Source: Bacillota bacterium
GTDB lineage: Bacteria > Bacillota > Clostridia > DSM-8532
Length of the DNA: 6,605 nucleotides
Direction: 5' to 3'
NCBI GenBank assembly: GCA_023446675.1
Contig: JAEXPO010000275.1
Coordinates: forward strand, 1 to 6,605
Made by a program: the position numbers and the translations under genes. This document shows positions 5,824 through 6,605 of the stretch, piece by piece (positions within the stretch are counted from its first letter, which is position 1; the number at the start of each line of letters is the position of its first letter). A model generated the notes under the pieces. It saw nothing but the letters and a program-made list of their open reading frames with translations. It had not been told where the DNA came from and did no database searches.

Positions 5824-6605
5824 ATGCCACTCGTAAATACGACGGAAATGTTTAAGAAGGCTTATGAAGGCGGTTATGCCATCGGTGCTTTCAACGTAAA
5901 CAACATGGAAATTGTTCAGGGCATCACCGAGGCTGCCAAGGAAGTAAACGCACCCCTTATCCTGCAGGTATCCTCCGGCGCAAGGAAATATGCCAATCAC
6001 ACCTACCTTATGAAGCTTATCGAGGCGGCTCTTATTGAAACAGATCTGCCCATTGCCGTTCATCTGGATCACGGCGATACCTTCGAGCTTTGCAAATCCT
6101 GTATTGACGGCGGATTTACCTCCGTTATGATCGACGGCTCCCACCATTCCTTCGAGGACAATATCGCTCTTACCAAAAAGGTTGTGGATTACGCTCACGA
6201 GCGTGGTATCACCGTTGAAGGCGAGCTGGGAAGACTTGCCGGTATTGAGGATGCTGTTAATGTATCCGCAGAGGATGCCGCTTTCACAAGACCCGATGAG
6301 GTTGAAGAATTCGTAAGCCGCACCGGTGTTGACTCCCTGGCTATTGCTATCGGCACCAGCCACGGCGCGTTCAAATTCGCCGGAGAAGCAAGGCTTCGCT
6401 TTGATATTCTGGAGGAAATCCAGAGAAGAATGCCCGGTTACCCCATCGTACTCCACGGAGCATCCTCCGTTATTCCTGAGTATGTGGATATGGTTAACCA
6501 GTTCGGCGGCAAAATGCCCGGCGCTAAGGGCGTTCCCGAGGAAATGCTCCGCAAGGCGGCTTCCCTGGCCGTTTGCAAAATCAATATTGACTCCGACCTT
6601 CGTCT
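5824..6605 (+). CDS. fba: Class II fructose-1,6-bisphosphate aldolase (5' part, runs off the window)
   Basis: The first 260 codons of a zinc-dependent TIM-barrel aldolase that reversibly splits fructose 1,6-bisphosphate into glyceraldehyde 3-phosphate and dihydroxyacetone phosphate in glycolysis and gluconeogenesis. Visible hallmarks are the start MPLVNTTEMFKKA, GAFNVNN (27-33), HLDHGD (80-85) with D82 the expected general acid and H83 a zinc ligand, EGELG (132-136), GTSHGAFK (177-184) with H180 a zinc ligand, LHGASSV (210-216) with H211 a zinc ligand, and KINIDSDLR (252-260), the phosphate-binding region. All key residues are present. The family is usually about 280-310 aa, so some 40 residues are missing at the window edge. 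AAAAGGAG (5807-5814) ends 9 nt before the ATG, a strong ribosome site. Regular codon choice (many ATC, GGC, AAG, TTC) fits a highly expressed gene. Related sugar-phosphate aldolases (tagatose type) are a remote alternative; the GAKGVPEE insertion favours FBP aldolase. Confidence 0.96.
   Translation, partial: MPLVNTTEMFKKAYEGGYAIGAFNVNNMEIVQGITEAAKEVNAPLILQVSSGARKYANHTYLMKLIEAALIETDLPIAVHLDHGDTFELCKSCIDGGFTSVMIDGSHHSFEDNIALTKKVVDYAHERGITVEGELGRLAGIEDAVNVSAEDAAFTRPDEVEEFVSRTGVDSLAIAIGTSHGAFKFAGEARLRFDILEEIQRRMPGYPIVLHGASSVIPEYVDMVNQFGGKMPGAKGVPEEMLRKAASLAVCKINIDSDLR

Noticed and set aside
5761..6456. A 231-aa open frame on the - strand
   Set aside because: It lies almost entirely antisense to fba, whose catalytic motifs and ribosome site are unmistakable. 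It is a shadow of biased codon use.

Overview
The window looks like chromosome of a Gram-positive anaerobe of the class Clostridia. The evidence is strong AGGAGG-type ribosome sites, mixed GC content, a Firmicutes-style SWIM/SNF2 helicase, an AzlCD exporter pair, and a class II fructose-bisphosphate aldolase of the type common in clostridia. That placement is an inference from gene types. No RNA genes, insertion sequences, CRISPR arrays or phage genes are visible.

Left (1-575, + strand): the 3' end of azlC and the complete azlD, the two membrane subunits of a branched-chain amino acid exporter. They are translationally packed, with a 2-nt gap and the azlD ribosome site inside the azlC end. 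A 109-nt gap with small hairpins and a possible promoter separates them from the next gene.

Centre (685-5072): a very large gene (1167 aa) encodes a SWIM zinc-finger protein fused to a bacterial SNF2-associated domain and a complete SNF2 ATPase, probably a double-stranded-DNA translocase. It meets a convergent AraC-family regulator with an N-terminal cupin sensor domain (295 aa, - strand). Their stop codons interlock in one TTAA tetranucleotide, so there is no intergenic terminator.

Right (5073-6605): a 245-nt divergent control region lies between the AraC gene and a 111-aa protein I do not recognise. It holds a plausible sigma-A-type promoter for the small gene, followed at the predicted transcription start by a 27-bp near-perfect palindrome. 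A 170-nt AT-rich gap with an extended -10 promoter then leads to a class II fructose-1,6-bisphosphate aldolase gene (fba) that runs off the window.

The exporter, helicase and aldolase appear to be ordinary independent loci. The part least explained by known families is the AraC regulator, palindrome and small unknown protein module. A functional link between the regulator and the small gene is suggested only by divergent layout and the palindrome.
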